Assembly: GCA_035493555.1 (NCBI GenBank) | Contig: DATJIC010000002.1 | Coordinates: forward strand, 1 to 6,774 | DNA length: 6,774 nt | Reading direction: 5' to 3' | From: CAMLKC01 sp035493555 | GTDB lineage: Bacteria > Patescibacteriota > Saccharimonadia > Saccharimonadales > Saccharimonadaceae | Shown: one piece after another, positions 4,609 through 6,774 of the stretch | Layout: every line of letters starts with the position of its first letter | How positions within the stretch are numbered: the stretch's first letter is position 1 | The notes under the pieces: model-generated | Told to the model about the DNA's origin: nothing | The model's database searches: none | What the model saw: only the letters and a program-made list of their open reading frames with translations | Program-made: the position numbers and the translations under genes

Positions 4609-5628
4609 ATGGACATTCATACCAACATTCCCCTCAAAAACTACACCACCATGAAGCTGGGTGGCAACGCCCGCTTTATGACCGAGGTTCGTACGCCCAA
4701 CGAAGTACAGGAAGTCTGCCGTAATGCCGCCTCACAAAACCTTCCGGTTTTTATTTTGGGGGGCGGGAGCAATGTCATTGTACGGGATGAGGGGTATAAC
4801 GGTATTGTCGTGCGCAACCGTATTCCAGGGTTTGACATAGTTGTCGACGAACCTGGCGCAACAACCATTAAAATTGGCGCTGGAGAAAACTGGGATGCGG
4901 CTGTAAAGCGCACTGTCGAGATGAACCTTTCAGGGATCGAGGCCATGTCGGCCATTCCGGGGACCGCTGGTGCGGCACCGGTCCAAAACGTGGGAGCCTA
5001 CGGGCAAGAGATTGCCGACAGTCTTGTCTCGCTTGAGGCCTACGACCGCCAAACCGACCGCTTTATCGTTCTCGAAAGCGCCGATTGTGGCTTTTCCTAC
5101 CGCAACAGTATTTTCCGCAGCACCGAAGCAGGGCGCTATGTCATTACAAGCATTACGATCAAACTCTACAAAACCGCACCCGCTCCGCCCTTTTATGCCG
5201 CAATCCAGGAATATTTTGACGAGCACAACATAACGCTTTTTACCCCCCAGATTATCCGTGATGCCGTTATTGAGATCCGAAAAAACAAATTGCCCGACCC
5301 CGAAGTAACACCTAACACCGGATCATTCTTTAAAAACGCCATCGTCGAAGACTGGCAGCTTGCCGATCTTCGCAAAGAATATCCGGATATTCCTACGTAC
5401 GACATGTCAGACGGCAGATATAAGGTGCCCACGGGGTGGCTTATCCAGCAGGCTGGCTTTAAAGGCCAGACACTCCATGGCATGCATGTACACGACAAAA
5501 ACGCATTGGTCCTTATTAACGAATCCGCTAAAAGCTACGCTGATCTGGCCGCAGCACGCGACGAGATCATGGGCGCCGTACGCGATAAATTCCGTATCCT
5601 CATCGAACAAGAGCCGCTAGAAATATAA
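4609..5628 (+). CDS. murB: UDP-N-acetylenolpyruvoylglucosamine reductase (MurB, type I)
   Basis: MurB reduces UDP-GlcNAc-enolpyruvate to UDP-MurNAc with NADPH and bound FAD, the second committed step of peptidoglycan synthesis, in the cytoplasm. The 339-residue length matches the type I enzyme of E. coli (about 342). Visible motifs are the N-terminal PLKNYTTMKLGGNARF (8-23), FAD-binding GGGSN (51-55), IPGTAGAAPVQNVGAYGQE (116-134), SYRNSIF (163-169) with the substrate-binding Arg165, and TGSFFKN (237-243) with Ser239, the expected proton donor. GWLIQQAGFKG (276-286), NALVLIN (298-304) and a C-terminal Glu-rich IEQEP segment follow; the last aligns with the LEPEV region that carries the third catalytic Glu in E. 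coli. All key residues appear intact. The start gives the standard N-terminus and has no in-frame alternative nearby. No other mur gene is in the window. The pilin genes follow after 39 bp. Confidence 0.97.
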   Translation: MDIHTNIPLKNYTTMKLGGNARFMTEVRTPNEVQEVCRNAASQNLPVFILGGGSNVIVRDEGYNGIVVRNRIPGFDIVVDEPGATTIKIGAGENWDAAVKRTVEMNLSGIEAMSAIPGTAGAAPVQNVGAYGQEIADSLVSLEAYDRQTDRFIVLESADCGFSYRNSIFRSTEAGRYVITSITIKLYKTAPAPPFYAAIQEYFDEHNITLFTPQIIRDAVIEIRKNKLPDPEVTPNTGSFFKNAIVEDWQLADLRKEYPDIPTYDMSDGRYKVPTGWLIQQAGFKGQTLHGMHVHDKNALVLINESAKSYADLAAARDEIMGAVRDKFRILIEQEPLEI

Positions 5629-5631
5629 TAC

Positions 5632-5665
5632 TTGCGCCACCGGCCCAAACCTCTTATGCTATAAG
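5632..5665 (+). promoter_or_regulatory. Candidate promoter and small hairpin before the first pilin gene
   Basis: TTGCGC (5632-5637) and TATGCT (5655-5660) are separated by 17 bp and would start transcription at or next to the ATG at 5668, giving a leaderless mRNA. A second perfect TATAAT sits at 5624-5629, over the murB stop codon, but lacks a clear -35. CTTAT-GCT-ATAAG (5653-5665) is a small perfect inverted repeat 2 nt before the ATG. No Shine-Dalgarno is visible. Confidence 0.4.
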
Positions 5666-5667
5666 AT

Positions 5668-6174
5668 ATGAAACGTAACGCTGGCTTTACGCTCGTGGAG
5701 CTCCTAATTACGATGACGGTCATGGTCATTCTTTTAGTGCTTGTCGTTGTCAGCCTTCGGTCAAACCAGGCCAATGCCCGCGACGAAGAACGTAAAACCG
5801 ATATCGGCGTCATTGCGCAGCAGCTTGAAAACTACTACGAAGCCGGAACACCAACCACCGATCCTGGACAATACCCAGGTACGGCAGATGTTAATACCGA
5901 GGCAGAAGTCAAGGCCCTCCTCCCCGACCTCAACTCTAAGGTTCTGCGCGCTCCCGACGTCGCCGACTCGAGTGCAATGAGCTTTACTGTCGCTACATCA
6001 GCCGCCGCCCAGACACCCGATACCAGTACCTACATTTACCAGCCGTTAAAAGCCGACGGCTCGCTTTGCACCGCCGCAACCTGGGGGGTCACTAACGAAT
6101 GTAGAGAGTTTATTATTTACTACGCGCTGGAAGCCACGTCGGGTACGCAAACCATAAAGAGTAAACACCAATGA
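5668..6174 (+). CDS. Type IV pilin-like protein (prepilin with N-terminal methylation motif)
   Basis: A 168-residue prepilin. The short basic leader MKRNAG ends at the prepilin peptidase site (cleavage after Gly6). The mature protein starts FTLVELLI, with Phe at +1 and Glu at +5, and continues into one transmembrane helix (about 7-30). The helix runs on into ARDEERKTDIGVIAQQLENYY (38-57; key residues are the charged DEERK and LENYY), a pattern common in pilins of Patescibacteria. The C-terminal half is Ala/Thr/Ser rich, with Cys134 and Cys145 11 residues apart, consistent with the disulfide-bounded D-region of pilins. It probably forms the fibre or a major pseudopilin, first held in the membrane and then assembled into a pilus used for attachment, twitching or DNA uptake. 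Its TGA stop overlaps the next start (ATGA), indicating translational coupling. No assembly ATPase, platform protein or prepilin peptidase is within the window. Confidence 0.92.
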   Translation: MKRNAGFTLVELLITMTVMVILLVLVVVSLRSNQANARDEERKTDIGVIAQQLENYYEAGTPTTDPGQYPGTADVNTEAEVKALLPDLNSKVLRAPDVADSSAMSFTVATSAAAQTPDTSTYIYQPLKADGSLCTAATWGVTNECREFIIYYALEATSGTQTIKSKHQ

Positions 6175-6560
6175 GCAGTCGCAATAATTCCCAATCAGGT
6201 TTTTCCGCGGTCGAGTTGCTCATAACTCTTTTTATTGCCGCGGCTTTCGTCGCCACTGCTTACCAGCTTTATTCGGTCATCATACAAGACGGGGAAGGTG
6301 CGAGACAACAGGCCAAAGCAAGCAACATAGCCTACGACAACCTCCGCCGCTATTCACCCCAAGCAACAAGCCCCTGCAGCGCCGTTACCCCATCGCCCAC
6401 GCCTACTATCCCTTCGGGCAGTAACCTTCCTAGCGCTTCTATTTCCGTTGTCATTAGCTGCCCCTACGGGACCTCGACCGGCGTTACAAAAGTCACTGCG
6501 ACCGTTACCTACGGTAACCCGCAACAAAGGATAGTACATGCACTTTTTGTTAACGAATAA
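6171..6560 (+). CDS. Minor prepilin-like protein
   Basis: A 129-residue protein with leader MSSRNNSQSG, cleavage predicted after Gly10, mature start FSAVELLI with Phe +1 and Glu +5, and one hydrophobic helix to about residue 37. A polar helix with basic residues follows (GEGARQQAKASNIAYDNLRRY at 41-61). A Pro/Ser/Thr-rich stretch then lies between Cys69 and Cys97, a likely disulfide loop, followed by beta-type VTKVTATVTYG. Its small size, position after the major pilin and class III start suggest a minor pilin of the PilV/GspI kind, perhaps a tip or initiation-complex subunit; the assignment to a subclass is a guess. It has no Shine-Dalgarno of its own and starts within the ATGA overlap. It ends with TAA, 23 nt into the next gene. 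Confidence 0.85.
   Translation: MSSRNNSQSGFSAVELLITLFIAAAFVATAYQLYSVIIQDGEGARQQAKASNIAYDNLRRYSPQATSPCSAVTPSPTPTIPSGSNLPSASISVVISCPYGTSTGVTKVTATVTYGNPQQRIVHALFVNE
6527..6531 (+). promoter_or_regulatory. Ribosome binding site of the third pilin gene, inside the second
   Basis: AAGGA lies 6 nt before ATG 6538 and within the coding sequence of the preceding pilin. It decides the start of the partial gene and shows that this overlapping start is used independently of coupling alone. Confidence 0.65.
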
Positions 6561-6774
6561 ACGACGGCAAAAAACATCGGGCTTTACGCTCATTGAAATG
6601 CTTATTATTGCTCCTATTGTCATTATTGCCCTCAGTGGCTTTATCGCCCTTATGATATCTGTCGTCGGCAAGGTGCTGCTTACCCGTGACCAAAGCGCAT
6701 TATCGTACGATACCCAAAACGCACTTAACCGGATCGAGGAAGATACCCGTATCAGCGCCAAGTTCCTTACTACA
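6538..6774 (+). CDS. Minor prepilin-like protein, partial (C-terminus off the right edge)
   Basis: Open from ATG 6538 to the edge, 79 codons. The leader is MHFLLTNKRRQKTSG, with cleavage predicted after Gly15, then FTLIEML with Phe +1 and Glu +5 (Glu20). The transmembrane stretch LIIAPIVIIALSGFIALMI (22-40) has a proline at mature position 11, in place of the usual small hydrophobic residue. The region after it, DTQNALNRIEEDTRIS (58-73), resembles the helix of PilW/GspJ-type minor pilins, and I recall this LIIAPIVI style from Saccharibacteria. AAGGA (6527-6531) lies 6 nt upstream, inside the previous gene, and supports this start. The 23-nt overlap with the preceding pilin gene points to one polycistronic mRNA. 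Confidence 0.85.
   Translation, partial: MHFLLTNKRRQKTSGFTLIEMLIIAPIVIIALSGFIALMISVVGKVLLTRDQSALSYDTQNALNRIEEDTRISAKFLTT

Noticed and set aside
4641..5498. Several minus-strand and shifted open frames inside murB
   Set aside because: murB is complete with all catalytic motifs; these frames are by-products of its codon composition.
1..6774. CRISPR array, insertion sequence, riboswitch
   Set aside because: No regularly spaced repeats, transposase motifs, terminal inverted repeats or long structured leaders are visible; the intergenic regions are short and explained by promoters, tRNAs and terminators.

Overview
The window looks like a chromosomal segment from a Patescibacteria (CPR) bacterium, most likely Candidatus Saccharibacteria (TM7). 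This placement is inference, from three signs: the style of the type IV pilin-like proteins, in particular a third pilin with a LIIAPIVI-type transmembrane start; a large four-helix membrane protein of a kind I associate with this phylum; and a secreted coiled-coil protein with two widely spaced cysteines. Base composition is near balanced. TGA ends the first pilin gene exactly where the next one begins, so the standard code fits better than the UGA=Gly code of Gracilibacteria/Absconditabacteria. I see no IS element, CRISPR array, phage gene or obvious foreign island.

Layout: positions 1-2343 are transcribed from the minus strand. In transcription order they hold a tRNA-Arg(UCG) with its own extended -10 promoter and an intrinsic terminator, a 510-residue membrane protein of unknown function, and the first 181 residues of a secreted coiled-coil protein that runs off the left edge. 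A 131-bp divergent intergenic region (2344-2474) separates the tRNA from a plus-strand PfkB-family sugar/nucleoside kinase. The kinase converges on a second minus-strand tRNA-Arg(CCG), and one hairpin between them can terminate from both sides. From 3653 to the right edge all genes are on the plus strand: a zinc-free MDR-family quinone oxidoreductase-like enzyme, murB (UDP-N-acetylenolpyruvoylglucosamine reductase) and three consecutive prepilin-like genes. The pilin genes are tightly coupled (ATGA overlap, then a 23-nt overlap), and the third runs off the right edge.

Functionally the recognisable parts are envelope biogenesis (murB, secreted and membrane proteins), type IV pilus or pseudopilus subunits, and translation (two Arg tRNAs that read the CGA and CGG codons). 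The two enzymes have no pathway partners in the window. Regulation appears to use two initiation modes. The kinase, the oxidoreductase and the third pilin have clear Shine-Dalgarno sequences. The 510-aa gene, murB and the first pilin instead have a -10-like hexamer about 7-13 nt upstream of the ATG and no Shine-Dalgarno, which suggests leaderless or near-leaderless mRNAs. I did not find a clearly new biological system. The best leads are the uncharacterised envelope pair on the left, the repeat-rich kinase promoter, the leaderless pattern and the pilin cassette.
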